Assembly: GCA_934456295.1 (NCBI GenBank)
Contig: CAKSHB010000045.1
Coordinates: forward strand, 1 to 11,275
Direction: 5' to 3'
Origin: an uncultured Clostridia bacterium
GTDB lineage: Bacteria; Bacillota; Clostridia; UBA1381; UMGS1253
Length of the DNA stretch: 11,275 nucleotides
Translations under genes and position numbers: made by a program
Shown: positions 1 through 6,784 of the stretch, piece after piece
How the letters are laid out: every line of letters starts with the position of its first letter
Numbering within the stretch: the first letter of the stretch is position 1
Notes under the pieces: model-generated
Seen by the model: only the letters and a program-made list of their open reading frames with translations
What the model was told of the DNA's origin: nothing
The model's database searches: none

Positions 1-1
1 T

Positions 2-736
2 GAAACTGTACGTGCGGCTGTTGAAAACGGCTCAACGGTAGAGTGGGCAGATGATTATGAAAAAATAGATGCAACAACGTCAACTATGGGAAGCATAAAA
101 GGAACGCTTAACCTCAAATTAAATCAGGTAAGAGCAAGTGTGAAAGTAGCTAAGACAATAAGAAGAGTTACAAACACTCAGCCTTCAAAACCTGAGGACG
201 TTTCGGGAAACACGGAAACAAAAACATCATTTTCCGATGTGAAAGCAGACGCATATTATGCAGCTGCGGTTGCGTGGGCTGTGGAGAAGAAAATTACAGC
301 AGGTACATCGGACACAACTTTTTCACCCGACGATACATGCACACGCGCACAAATTCTGACGTTTTTGTGGCGTGCAGTCGGTTCGCCGAAAATCGGAGCA
401 AAAAATCCTTTCAGCGATGTAAGCGCTGACGATTACTATTATGACGCTGCAATATGGGCAAACCAGAAGGGCATGGTTTTGGGAGATAAGTTTGAAGGAA
501 ACACGCCTTGCACACGTTCTTCGACGGTAATGTATCTGTGGAAGAATGCCGGCGCGCCGAACGGAGCGAGTGCAGTTTCGTTTGGAGATGTTGACAATAG
601 CGCCGACTATGCAAAAGCAGTTGCATGGGCTGTGGAAAACAAAATTACAAGCGGAACTTCCGCGACGGAATTTTCGCCCGAAATGATTTGTAACCGCGGA
701 CAGATTGTAACTTTCCTTAACAGAGCGGTTAAGTAA
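2..736 (+). CDS. C-terminal part of an exported protein with three SLH domains (5' end outside window)
   Basis: The frame is open from base 2 with no stop, so the ATG at 86 is an internal Met and 244 residues of a larger protein are visible. Residues 1-55 (ETVRAAVENGSTVEW, then GSIKGTLNL) resemble the end of a bacterial Ig-like (Big_4-type) module; this is a weak assignment. A Thr/Ser/Pro linker follows at about 56-75. Three SLH repeats occupy about 76-126, 136-182 and 193-242. Each has FSDV/FGDV, a helix with AVAWAVE or AAIWANQ, G(T/S)S..FSP in repeats 1 and 3, and TR/NR plus a helix. SLH domains bind pyruvylated secondary cell-wall polymers, so the protein is probably anchored on the cell surface. 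The enzymatic or adhesive part, if any, is upstream and unseen. Translation ends at TAA 734-736, shortly before a strong terminator. Confidence 0.9.
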   Translation, partial: ETVRAAVENGSTVEWADDYEKIDATTSTMGSIKGTLNLKLNQVRASVKVAKTIRRVTNTQPSKPEDVSGNTETKTSFSDVKADAYYAAAVAWAVEKKITAGTSDTTFSPDDTCTRAQILTFLWRAVGSPKIGAKNPFSDVSADDYYYDAAIWANQKGMVLGDKFEGNTPCTRSSTVMYLWKNAGAPNGASAVSFGDVDNSADYAKAVAWAVENKITSGTSATEFSPEMICNRGQIVTFLNRAVK

Positions 737-774
737 TTTGTGCAAAAGATAAAAGCTGCTGTTTAACAAAATAA

Positions 775-827
775 GCAAATTAAAAAGCCTTCCGGCGAAA
801 ACTGTGTCGGGAGGCTTTTTAATTTGC
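775..827. terminator. Two-way intrinsic terminator between convergent genes
   Basis: A perfect 15-bp inverted repeat (775-789 with 813-827) continues inward for several more pairs, including two G-T wobbles, to a small A-rich loop around 798-804. Because the stem contains AAAAA on the left and TTTTT on the right, it supplies a U-tract in either direction. It sits 38 bp after the SLH gene stop and 57 bp before the stop of the leftward acetyltransferase gene, so it can end both transcripts. Confidence 0.9.
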
Positions 828-884
828 TGCATAGCGGCTGAAATATGAGAAAATTAAAAAAGATAGCAGATTTGAACGATATGT

Positions 885-1325
885 TTATAAGTCTTTCGTC
901 ATCTGACGGTAATCAAGCGTTTCATAACCCATGCGTTCATAAAGCTTTGCGGCGCCATGATTGCTGTGCGTTACCTCAAGGCGGAAACGCTTTGCATATG
1001 GCGAATACTTTTCATGGACATAGTTTAAAAGCGAAGTGCCTATACTGTGACCGCGGTATTCGTCTTTTACGTAAAGTTCTTCAACCCATACACATATTCC
1101 GCCGACTTCGTTTGAGTAGGTGAATGAAAGCAGGACATATCCGCGCAGAAGTGAATTTTCCTCGTCAACAAAGCAGGCGGTAAATTTATCGCCGTTTATA
1201 CAGCGGTTAAATGTAATGTTGTAATTTTCCGTGCTGACAGGGTGAAGAACTGCCGATGAATGATAAAATTCGTCTAAAAGTCCGATAAAATCGTTATAGT
1301 CGTTTTTTTGAAGTTCGCGTATCAT
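885..1325 (-). CDS. GNAT-family N-acetyltransferase
   Basis: A 146-residue protein of typical single-domain GNAT length. Motif A is clear: the beta strand VEELYVKDEY (81-90) runs into the acetyl-CoA pyrophosphate loop R91-G-H-S-I-G96 and its helix TSLLNYVHE. Motif B follows as LEVTHSNHGAAKLYERMGY (117-134), the usual strand plus N..A..LYE..GY helix. It should transfer an acetyl group from acetyl-CoA to an amine; the substrate cannot be predicted. The frame is open back to a TTG at 1370, next to the upstream gene's stop, but ATG 1325 is chosen because AAAGGAG lies 6 nt before it. It is 45 bp downstream of the M15 peptidase gene on the same strand with no terminator between them, so co-transcription is likely. 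No signal peptide is seen, so it is probably cytoplasmic. Confidence 0.9.
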   Translation of the reverse strand: MIRELQKNDYNDFIGLLDEFYHSSAVLHPVSTENYNITFNRCINGDKFTACFVDEENSLLRGYVLLSFTYSNEVGGICVWVEELYVKDEYRGHSIGTSLLNYVHEKYSPYAKRFRLEVTHSNHGAAKLYERMGYETLDYRQMTKDL

Positions 1326-1370
1326 GATTTTCTCCTTTTTAATCAAGCTGTCTTGACGTATGTGCATCAA

Positions 1371-2864
1371 TTATAACTCGAGATAGCTGAAATGCATATA
1401 GTCTTTCGGATTGCTCCATTCGTCGCCGCCCCATGCAAAGCCGTATTTTGAAAAAATACTTACAACGGCGCTGTCGGGCGCGATTGACAATGCGTTTTCA
1501 TGCGGCAGCCAGAACTGCCCTATAAAGCTGCCGTCTTTATACAGGCAATAGTTTTCGTTATAGTTTATGTCGATTGCCGTGCCGTAGTTATGGTGGGAAT
1601 ATCTGCCCGACGACATCGTTTCGCGCCACGCATATGCGCCGGCGTCCTTAATCGGAAATTGTTCTTTGTTTTCAAAAATCTCTCGAAAGACCGATTTTGT
1701 GACCGAGGCAATGCTTTTGTGCACTGTCAGCCATGCTTTTGAGGCGGTTTTTACGCCGAGGGCGTTTATGCGCCACACATCAACCTCGATGCTCTCCATA
1801 GATGCGTCGGCATCTTCTTTTGAATTTATTTCGCCGTCACCGAAAACGATTTTTTCTTTTTCTTCAAGAGTATACAGCGGCGGAGCGTATGCATATGATG
1901 TTATATTGTTTCCGGCATCGGGACGTATTATGATTTTATATTTTTTGTCGGTTCGCATATTTTCAACAGTTATTGAATTTGTATCTGAGGAAACGGTTTT
2001 AACATATACGTCTTTTTCGGAATACCAGAAGTTTGATTTGTCAAGATATATGTCTGCTTCATATTTTTTTGCATCACCGGCAGCGTTAAAGCTTATGCAC
2101 AGTGTTCTGTCCTTGTATGACACGAGCTGCGCATCGCCTGTGACGGTACAGGTCATATTATTATAATCGCCGTCTGCGGTCGGGAGAGGGGAATAAAGCT
2201 CTCTTTTCTTGATGTCGGGAACATATTTATCAAAACAGCGGTAAATTGTCGTGATTGCCTGTTCGCGTGTTGTGTGATATTCGGGCCACAGCTCTGTGCT
2301 GCTCATGCCTTTTATTATGCCGTTTTTCAGACAGAACACCATGGAGGTAACTGCCCAGCTTTGCAGGCGGTCGGCGTCTGTGTATGCGGAAAGCTCATTT
2401 ACAGTATCGGCGCCCGACACAGAAACATTCAGGCTGCATGATGAGAGCAGTCTTGTCAGCATAACCGACATTTCCTGGCGTGTTATTGCGTCATCGGGCG
2501 AAAATATTTTGTTGCCGCGTCCGGTTATTATTCCGAGCTCGGCGGCATACTGAACCGCAGGGTCGTCTGTATCGGTGAAAACCGAAGCGGTATATGAAGG
2601 TGTTTTTGAGCCTGTGAGGCTGTTATGATAAGAAACCGTAATGCGGCAAAATTCGAGCCGCTTTATGTTTTGGTTATAAGGTGTATCCGAACTGCCGGCA
2701 GGGATTATGCCGTAGCTTTTTGCCAGACGTACATACTCCGCCGCCCAGCTGCTCGGTGCATATGAGGCGGCACGGACGTTTGTGAGCGGTAATGCAAACA
2801 ATATCAGCGCACACAAAAATGCAGAAATGCGGAGAAGTGTATTGTTTTTATTTATGTATTTCAA
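1371..2864 (-). CDS. SLH-anchored M15 (VanY/D-Ala-D-Ala carboxypeptidase-like) peptidase
   Basis: A 497-residue exported peptidoglycan peptidase. With the TTG start the signal peptide is compact: MKYINKN, a hydrophobic stretch at about 13-28, and a likely cut after NVRA (32). Three degenerate SLH repeats follow (about 38-82, 92-142, 158-214), then a beta-rich, possibly fibronectin-like stretch (about 235-330). The C-terminal M15_4-type domain (about 355-497) has the zinc motif SHHNYGTAID with H425 and D432, and KDYMHF with D488 and H491. These match the family's HxxxxxxD and (D/E)xxH metal and base residues. It should cut D-amino-acid bonds in cell-wall peptides while bound to secondary wall polymers. 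A longer open frame begins at ATG 2888, but it has no ribosome binding site and would start about 10 nt after the predicted transcription start. TTG 2864 has GAGGTGA at good spacing. Confidence 0.9.
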   Translation of the reverse strand: MKYINKNNTLLRISAFLCALILFALPLTNVRAASYAPSSWAAEYVRLAKSYGIIPAGSSDTPYNQNIKRLEFCRITVSYHNSLTGSKTPSYTASVFTDTDDPAVQYAAELGIITGRGNKIFSPDDAITRQEMSVMLTRLLSSCSLNVSVSGADTVNELSAYTDADRLQSWAVTSMVFCLKNGIIKGMSSTELWPEYHTTREQAITTIYRCFDKYVPDIKKRELYSPLPTADGDYNNMTCTVTGDAQLVSYKDRTLCISFNAAGDAKKYEADIYLDKSNFWYSEKDVYVKTVSSDTNSITVENMRTDKKYKIIIRPDAGNNITSYAYAPPLYTLEEKEKIVFGDGEINSKEDADASMESIEVDVWRINALGVKTASKAWLTVHKSIASVTKSVFREIFENKEQFPIKDAGAYAWRETMSSGRYSHHNYGTAIDINYNENYCLYKDGSFIGQFWLPHENALSIAPDSAVVSIFSKYGFAWGGDEWSNPKDYMHFSYLEL

Positions 2865-2869
2865 CTTTT

Positions 2870-2876
2870 TCACCTC
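2870..2876 (-). promoter_or_regulatory. Ribosome binding site deciding a TTG start (M15 peptidase)
   Basis: GAGGTGA on the minus strand ends 5 nt before the TTG at 2862-2864. The ATG 24 nt upstream has no purine-rich match in front of it. The full match to the 16S anti-Shine-Dalgarno sequence makes TTG the better start. Confidence 0.75.
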
Positions 2877-2904
2877 AAATAGCTTCATATTACGATGTAA
2901 ACTA

Positions 2905-2933
2905 AGTATATCACAGCGCAGCGTTTAAGTCAC
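2905..2933 (-). promoter_or_regulatory. Sigma-A promoter for the M15 peptidase-GNAT unit
   Basis: On the minus strand, -35 GTGACT (2928-2933, 4 of 6 consensus bases), a 17-nt spacer and -10 TATACT (2905-2910) with an extended TGA element (2911-2913). Transcription would begin near 2898, leaving a leader of about 34 nt to the TTG start. Confidence 0.65.
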
Positions 2934-3042
2934 TGTTTGTAACCGTAATTTAATAAAAAATACAGAAAAATTTGTAAAAATGTGCCGAAACATGAGAAAT
3001 ATTAACAAACATTTAATAAATACGGCGCTGCGGTAAAAATGC

Positions 3043-3071
3043 TTGCGGAAACGGTACGGGTATGTTATACT
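3043..3071 (+). promoter_or_regulatory. Sigma-A promoter for yqhQ-prmC
   Basis: -35 TTGCGG (3043-3048), a 17-nt spacer and -10 TATACT (3066-3071), with the extended element TG at 3063-3064. The ATG that opens the longest yqhQ frame (3062) lies inside this promoter, so it cannot be the start of the main transcript's product. The promoter is divergent from the peptidase promoter about 110 bp to the left. Confidence 0.75.
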
Positions 3072-3099
3072 GTTATACGGTATATTATTTGATTTTATC

Positions 3100-3104
3100 G
3101 GAGG
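3100..3104 (+). promoter_or_regulatory. Ribosome binding site deciding a TTG start (yqhQ)
   Basis: GGAGG at 3100-3104 stands 8 nt before an in-frame TTG (3113-3115). It is about 22 nt downstream of the predicted transcription start, which fits a short leader. Confidence 0.75.
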
Positions 3105-3112
3105 CGACAGTT

Positions 3113-4117
3113 TTGGGAAAAAATGAACAGCATATGACTTCTATAGGCGGTCAGGCGGTTATTGAGGGCGTTATGATGCGCGGTCCGTCAAAAACTGCGA
3201 TTGCAATAAGAAAGCCGGACGGCGATATTGATATAGATGTAAAAGAAAACAACCTGCTTGTGGCAAAATGGAAGCTTGCTAAAATTCCGATTGTGCGCGG
3301 TGTTGTGGCGTTTTTTGACAGTATTGTGACAGGCGTAAAAGCAACAATGCATTCGGCGGAATTTGTCGACATAGAAGATGATGAGGACGCAAAACCGTCA
3401 AAAATCGATGCGTTTTTGGAAAAGCATTTCGGCGACAGCATGATGAGCATTGTTATGTGGATATCCGTACTTTTGTCGCTTGTGTTGGGAATTGGGCTTT
3501 TTATGCTTTTGCCGACGGTTATTGCCGGAGGTGTGAAAAACGGCTTTATGGCGCTGTCGGAGATGTTTTCGGGAGAAGGCTTTGCGGCGGCGGTTTCGGC
3601 TGTATTTACAAACCATATTGTACTCAATCTGATTGAATCGGTTACGCGGATTATTATATTTTTGCTGTATATGCTTCTTGTGTCAAAACTGAAGGATATG
3701 CAGCGCGTGTTTGAATATCACGGCGCGGAGCATAAGACTATTGCATGCTATGAGGCAGGAGAGGAACTTACGCCGGAAAATGCGCGCAGGTTTACGCGCT
3801 TTCACCCGCGCTGCGGAACAAGCTTTCTGCTTATTGTGATGGTTGTGAGTATACTGTTTTTCTCATTTCTGACATGGGACAACGTATGGGTGAGAATGGG
3901 CATCAGGCTGCTGCTTTTGCCTGTTGTGGCAGGGCTGTCGTATGAGCTTATAAAATTTGCCGGCAGAAGCAAGTCAAAGTGTGTTTCAATTCTCATAAAG
4001 CCGGGTTTATGGCTGCAAAGGCTTACAACACGTGAGCCTGACGAGTCGCAGCTTGAGGTGGCGATTGCGTCGCTTAAGGCGGTTTTGCCGCAGAGCGGAG
4101 AAGATGATAAATGGTAA
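3113..4117 (+). CDS. yqhQ: DUF1385 (YqhQ-family) integral membrane protein
   Basis: A 334-residue protein from the TTG start. The family signatures are visible: GGQAVIEGVMMRGP near the N-terminus (12-25), the central block FEYHGAEHKTIACYEAGEEL (200-219), then RFHPRCGTSF (229-238). Four hydrophobic segments at about 112-138, 172-190, 236-253 and 261-279 predict a polytopic membrane protein. An acidic stretch (DIEDDEDA, 86-93) precedes the first of them. The molecular function of this family is not known to me with certainty; in Clostridia it commonly sits beside rpmE, prmC and prfA. Here the stop overlaps prmC by 7 nt, giving likely translational coupling. The start was moved from ATG 3062 because that codon lies in the promoter and lacks a ribosome binding site. 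Confidence 0.92.
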   Translation: MGKNEQHMTSIGGQAVIEGVMMRGPSKTAIAIRKPDGDIDIDVKENNLLVAKWKLAKIPIVRGVVAFFDSIVTGVKATMHSAEFVDIEDDEDAKPSKIDAFLEKHFGDSMMSIVMWISVLLSLVLGIGLFMLLPTVIAGGVKNGFMALSEMFSGEGFAAAVSAVFTNHIVLNLIESVTRIIIFLLYMLLVSKLKDMQRVFEYHGAEHKTIACYEAGEELTPENARRFTRFHPRCGTSFLLIVMVVSILFFSFLTWDNVWVRMGIRLLLLPVVAGLSYELIKFAGRSKSKCVSILIKPGLWLQRLTTREPDESQLEVAIASLKAVLPQSGEDDKW

Positions 4118-4947
4118 TTGAAGAGCTTTTATACATGGGAGCAAAAAAGCTCAGCATCGTTTCGGATACGCCGAGACTTGACGCGGAGGTTCTTCTGGCA
4201 CATGTGCTAGGAAAAAGCAGAAGCTATCTCGTGATAAATTATCGCATGGTTGTCGGGGAGGGTGAGTGTGAAAAATATTTGTCACTTATCGGCAGACGCG
4301 CGGACGGTGCGCCTGTGGCTTATCTGACAAACCTGAAGGAGTTTATGTCGCTGGAATTTTATGTTGACGAAAATGTTCTGATTCCGCGCGGTGACACGGA
4401 AACTCTGTGCGAGTGCGTTATGGAGCGCTGCGGCATTAATGAGGCTCGGGTTGTTGATTTATGCTGCGGAAGCGGCTGTATTGGGATTTCGCTTGCGCAC
4501 TATATGAAAAACAGCCGTGTGACGCTTGTTGATATAAGTGAAAAGGCGATTGCAGTCGCAAAGAAAAACGCCGAAAAAAATCGTGTTTCTGACAGGTGCG
4601 GTTTTGTGTGCGCCGATATTATGAAAGACGGCATCAGCGGAAAATTTGATGTTGCGGTATCAAATCCGCCGTATATTGAAACCGATGTGATTAGGACGCT
4701 GGAGCGCGGTGTGGCGGAATATGAGCCGCATATTGCGCTTGACGGCGGCAGTGACGGGCTTGATTTTTACAGAAGGTTGGTGCGGATTGTGCCGGATATG
4801 CTTGTGTGCGGCGGCAAGGCTGCATTTGAGGTTGGACATACGCAGGCCGATGCGGTTATGGATATGATGAAGGAAAGCTTTGAAAAAGTTGGGGCGGTAT
4901 GCGACCTTGCAGGCATAAGGCGCGTTGTGTGCGGAGTGAAAAGGTAA
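4111..4947 (+). CDS. prmC: Peptide chain release factor N5-glutamine methyltransferase PrmC
   Basis: A 278-residue protein of normal length for PrmC (HemK). PrmC methylates the Gln of the GGQ motif in release factors RF1 and RF2 using S-adenosylmethionine, which improves peptide release. The N-terminal substrate domain has the usual PRLDAEVLLAHVLG (21-34) and the junction LEFYVDENVLIPRGDTE (81-97). The methyltransferase domain has SAM motif I as DLCCGSGCIG (116-125), less common than DLGTGSG, an acidic post-I residue at D141, and the catalytic NPPY (185-188) followed by YEPHIALDGGSDGLDFYR. It overlaps yqhQ by 7 nt and is the last gene before a terminator. In many Clostridia prfA, encoding its RF1 substrate, follows; it does not here. 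Confidence 0.95.
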   Translation: MVIEELLYMGAKKLSIVSDTPRLDAEVLLAHVLGKSRSYLVINYRMVVGEGECEKYLSLIGRRADGAPVAYLTNLKEFMSLEFYVDENVLIPRGDTETLCECVMERCGINEARVVDLCCGSGCIGISLAHYMKNSRVTLVDISEKAIAVAKKNAEKNRVSDRCGFVCADIMKDGISGKFDVAVSNPPYIETDVIRTLERGVAEYEPHIALDGGSDGLDFYRRLVRIVPDMLVCGGKAAFEVGHTQADAVMDMMKESFEKVGAVCDLAGIRRVVCGVKR

Positions 4948-4984
4948 AAAGACGAAAAGTACGGACACAAAATCGGGATAAAAT

Positions 4985-5036
4985 AAAACAGAGTATGGCG
5001 CCGGCATGAGTATGCGCAGTGTATGCTCTGTTTTTT
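4985..5036 (+). terminator. Intrinsic terminator of the yqhQ-prmC operon
   Basis: AAAACAGAG (4985-4993) pairs with CTCTGTTTT (5026-5034), with three or four more inner pairs including wobbles. A GC-rich centre containing GCGC repeats lies between, and a run of six T closes the element. It begins 38 nt after the prmC stop. The A-tract on the left may also let it act for the convergent gene ending at 5055. Confidence 0.75.
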
Positions 5037-5054
5037 GTTTAGCTAGGTTTATTT

Positions 5055-5864
5055 TTATAAATTTATAATATATTCGCCCATACGGTACAGCAATGACAAT
5101 ACATCGCCGAGAAATTCGTCGGGAATTCTGTCATATACAAATTCGTATGTAAACTCGCCTTTATAGCCGCTGTCCTTTAAGACCTTTGCGGCGCTTTTCC
5201 AGTCAAGATTTCCAAGATAGGGGAATAGATGCAAATCCGTATCATGGTTGTTATCATGGATATGCGTCGAGATTATGCGGTCGGAAACGGAGGACATGTT
5301 TGCGATATAATTTTTGGGGTCAGATACCTTTCCGTGACCCGTGTCCCAGCATATGCCGACAGCATCGCGCGGGAATTTATCTGTGAGCATACACAGTTCG
5401 TCCGTATCGGAACAAAAACGAGGGCCACCGTCACAGAAAAGATTTTCAAAGGCAAGCTTCATATTATGCTGCGAGAGATATTCGGCAACTGGGGAGAACA
5501 GTTTATAGTTGAACTCCAGTGCGGCTTGTTTTGTGTATGTCATGGAGTCAAAATCAAATTCGTCGCCGTGAACCACAAATATTTTTGAGCCTAAGGCGTG
5601 TGCACGCACGGCTGCGTCCATGATATCTTTCGCAAAGTCGGCGTAATCCTTTTTTTCATATCTGTTGAAGGGACAATGTGACTGGTTTACGCTCAAACCT
5701 GTTTGTTCAAGCAGATTTACCGTTTCGGGAATGTCTGAATGCGGTACGAGTATATCAACATAGTTAAAGCCGGCATTTTTTACGCATGTTAAGACGTCTT
5801 TCATTGATCTGCTTGTGCCGTCGCTTCGCATGCAGAAATGGCGCGCGTTAATTGATAAGTTCAT
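5055..5864 (-). CDS. Sugar phosphate isomerase/epimerase-like TIM-barrel protein (AP endonuclease 2 superfamily)
   Basis: A 269-residue protein with the metal-site pattern of the xylose isomerase-like TIM barrel (PF01261 type). H99 sits in FVVHGDE, E140 in LAFENL, D174 and H177 in CWDTGHG, the histidines of STHIHDN at 201-203, H212 in DLHLFPYLGNLDW, and E241 in FTYEF. E140, D174, a His of the HIHDN strand and E241 are the likely divalent-metal ligands. Members interconvert sugars or polyols (epimerases, isomerases, dehydratases), while the related endonuclease IV acts on DNA. The length and HLFPYLGNLDW favour a sugar enzyme, but the substrate is not predictable. ATG 5864 is preceded by AGGAGG with 9-10 nt spacing. 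The gene is convergent with prmC and lies just beyond the 3' end of the prophage repressor, so it marks the host side of that boundary. No sugar transporter or kinase lies nearby. Confidence 0.88.
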   Translation of the reverse strand: MNLSINARHFCMRSDGTSRSMKDVLTCVKNAGFNYVDILVPHSDIPETVNLLEQTGLSVNQSHCPFNRYEKKDYADFAKDIMDAAVRAHALGSKIFVVHGDEFDFDSMTYTKQAALEFNYKLFSPVAEYLSQHNMKLAFENLFCDGGPRFCSDTDELCMLTDKFPRDAVGICWDTGHGKVSDPKNYIANMSSVSDRIISTHIHDNNHDTDLHLFPYLGNLDWKSAAKVLKDSGYKGEFTYEFVYDRIPDEFLGDVLSLLYRMGEYIINL

Positions 5865-5914
5865 TATTAGTATCCTCCTTTTTAAACACTGAAGAAGTTT
5901 TATTTACGTAAAAC

Positions 5915-5943
5915 ATTATATATCAGCCAAAAATAGAATACAA
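5915..5943 (-). promoter_or_regulatory. Probable promoter for the TIM-barrel gene
   Basis: Minus-strand -10 TATAAT (5915-5920), a 17-nt spacer and a weak -35 TTGTAT (5938-5943, matching only TTG). Transcription would start near 5908, about 44 nt before the ATG. No clear terminator separates it from the repressor gene upstream, so readthrough from the repressor is also possible. Confidence 0.5.
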
Positions 5944-5961
5944 GTTAAAAACGGAAAAAGC

Positions 5962-6573
5962 TTAAAATTTTCGCTTTATCTCTTTTACAAGTCCGCATAT
6001 GTGTATGCGGTCCATATCCCGTCCTTCAAATACGCGCGGCGGATACATCGGATTTAAGGAAAGCAGTTCTATGTGCTTGCTGTCATAAACCACCTTTTTT
6101 ATTACGCCGTCACAACCGTCGATTATAACAACGCCGTAGCTTCCGCTGTCAACGTTATTTTGGCACTGCACCAAAACCAAATCACCCTCCATAAAAACGG
6201 GATACATACTGTCGCCTGTTACGCGCAGATATATATACTGCATGTCGCTACATATTGATGATGAAGATACGCTTTCGTAGCCTTCGCAGCATTGGTCGGC
6301 AAGTCTGCCCACACCGGCGCTTACGCGTCCTACTACGGGAATATAGAGGATATCTCTGCCTTCATCGCGCGCTGTTTCGAGGTTTGTCAGTTCAATCAGA
6401 CCGCAGCCGAGAGTGCGCGCGATACTCTCAAGCACATTTAACGGTATTTTTTCTATGCTGCCGTTTTCGTAGCGGTACAGTGTCGCTTTTGATATGCCGA
6501 TTTTTTCCGCAAGAGCTTCAGCGCTTATACCGAGCTGTTTTCTCATCTGTCTTATTTTTTCACGTGTTTCCAT
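5962..6573 (-). CDS. Phage repressor, XRE-type HTH plus S24 (LexA/CI-like) peptidase domain
   Basis: A 203-residue protein with the layout of self-cleaving phage repressors. The helix-turn-helix spans about 5-60 (MRKQLGISAEALAEKIGIS, KATLYRYENG). A linker carries an Ala-Gly bond in GRVSAGVG (A86-G87). The S24 domain has the nucleophile Ser122 in VTGDSMYPVFMEGDLVLV and a general-base Lys in GVIKKVVY (K159 or K160). Cleavage bond, Ser and Lys are all present, so RecA-stimulated autocleavage after DNA damage is likely by family knowledge. ATG 6573 is preceded by GGAGTGAT. The gene is divergent from a phage packaging operon, and the region between carries repeated operator-like dyads, one over the repressor's own -35. 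It most likely maintains lysogeny and regulates itself. A host SOS-type regulator is the alternative, made less likely by the context. Confidence 0.92.
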   Translation of the reverse strand: METREKIRQMRKQLGISAEALAEKIGISKATLYRYENGSIEKIPLNVLESIARTLGCGLIELTNLETARDEGRDILYIPVVGRVSAGVGRLADQCCEGYESVSSSSICSDMQYIYLRVTGDSMYPVFMEGDLVLVQCQNNVDSGSYGVVIIDGCDGVIKKVVYDSKHIELLSLNPMYPPRVFEGRDMDRIHICGLVKEIKRKF

Positions 6574-6618
6574 AAGTAATCACTCCAAGTCAGTTTATAA
6601 TATTAACCGATTAAGATA

Positions 6619-6647
6619 ATTATAGCATGCTAGTCGCATAAATGCAA
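6619..6647 (-). promoter_or_regulatory. Leftward repressor promoter (PRM-like)
   Basis: Minus-strand -10 TATAAT (6619-6624) with extended TGC in front (6625-6627), a 17-nt spacer and -35 TTGCAT (6642-6647). The -35 lies inside the left operator dyad (6634-6647), so a bound repressor would be expected to cover it. Transcription would begin near 6612, about 39 nt before the repressor ATG. Confidence 0.75.
6634..6647. promoter_or_regulatory. Operator-like dyad, left copy
   Basis: TCGCATAAATGCAA differs from the perfect dyad TCGCAT-NN-ATGCGA at one base of the right arm (A for G). It covers the -35 and part of the spacer of the repressor promoter. Its centre is 42 bp from the middle copy. Confidence 0.7.
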
Positions 6648-6674
6648 CAAAAAATAAAAAATTTATTTTAAGTA

Positions 6675-6703
6675 TTGACAAAAATGCGAAAAAGGATTAT
6701 AAT
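6675..6703 (+). promoter_or_regulatory. Rightward phage promoter, full sigma-A consensus
   Basis: TTGACA (6675-6680), exactly 17 nt, then TATAAT (6698-6703): a perfect match to the consensus in both hexamers. Transcription would start near 6710 and run into the small Cys-rich genes and the terminase-portal genes. So strong a promoter needs repression in a lysogen, and an operator half-site sits in its spacer. Confidence 0.9.
6676..6689. promoter_or_regulatory. Operator-like dyad, middle copy (one good arm)
   Basis: The right arm ATGCGA (6684-6689) is exact. The left arm TGACAA matches the dyad at 3 of 6 positions because it overlaps the TTGACA hexamer. Binding here would block RNA polymerase at the rightward promoter. 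Confidence 0.55.
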
Positions 6704-6726
6704 GACAAACGAAATAAACGAACGGA

Positions 6727-6760
6727 CGTTCTTGAAAGAGCGTTTTCAGTATTTTTTTTT
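6727..6760 (+). terminator. Possible leader terminator or attenuator
   Basis: CGTTCTT (6727-6733) can pair with AAGAGCG (6736-6742) with one G-U pair; the innermost pairs would open to form the loop. A T-rich stretch follows, ending in nine T at 6752-6760. AAACG at 6716-6720 could instead pair with CGTTT at 6741-6745, a competing fold. The element lies in the leader about 20-50 nt after the predicted transcription start and before the first gene. The stem is modest, so efficiency is uncertain. Confidence 0.4.
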
Positions 6761-6770
6761 ACAAATGATG

Positions 6771-6784
6771 TCGCATTTATGCGA
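6771..6784. promoter_or_regulatory. Operator-like dyad, right copy (perfect)
   Basis: TCGCAT-TT-ATGCGA is a perfect 6+2+6 inverted repeat, the best copy in the window. It lies about 60 bp downstream of the rightward start point and 7 bp before the ribosome binding site of the first gene. It could act as a transcriptional roadblock or as a loop partner for the other two copies. In RNA it could form a short hairpin. Confidence 0.7.

Noticed and set aside
323..832. Long open frame on the minus strand opposite the SLH gene.
   Set aside because: It is antisense to clear SLH repeats, has no recognisable domain and runs through the terminator.
4948..5961. tRNA or other integration target near the prophage edge.
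   Set aside because: No cloverleaf-like sequence or repeated core was seen in the intergenic stretches 4948-5054 and 5865-5961.
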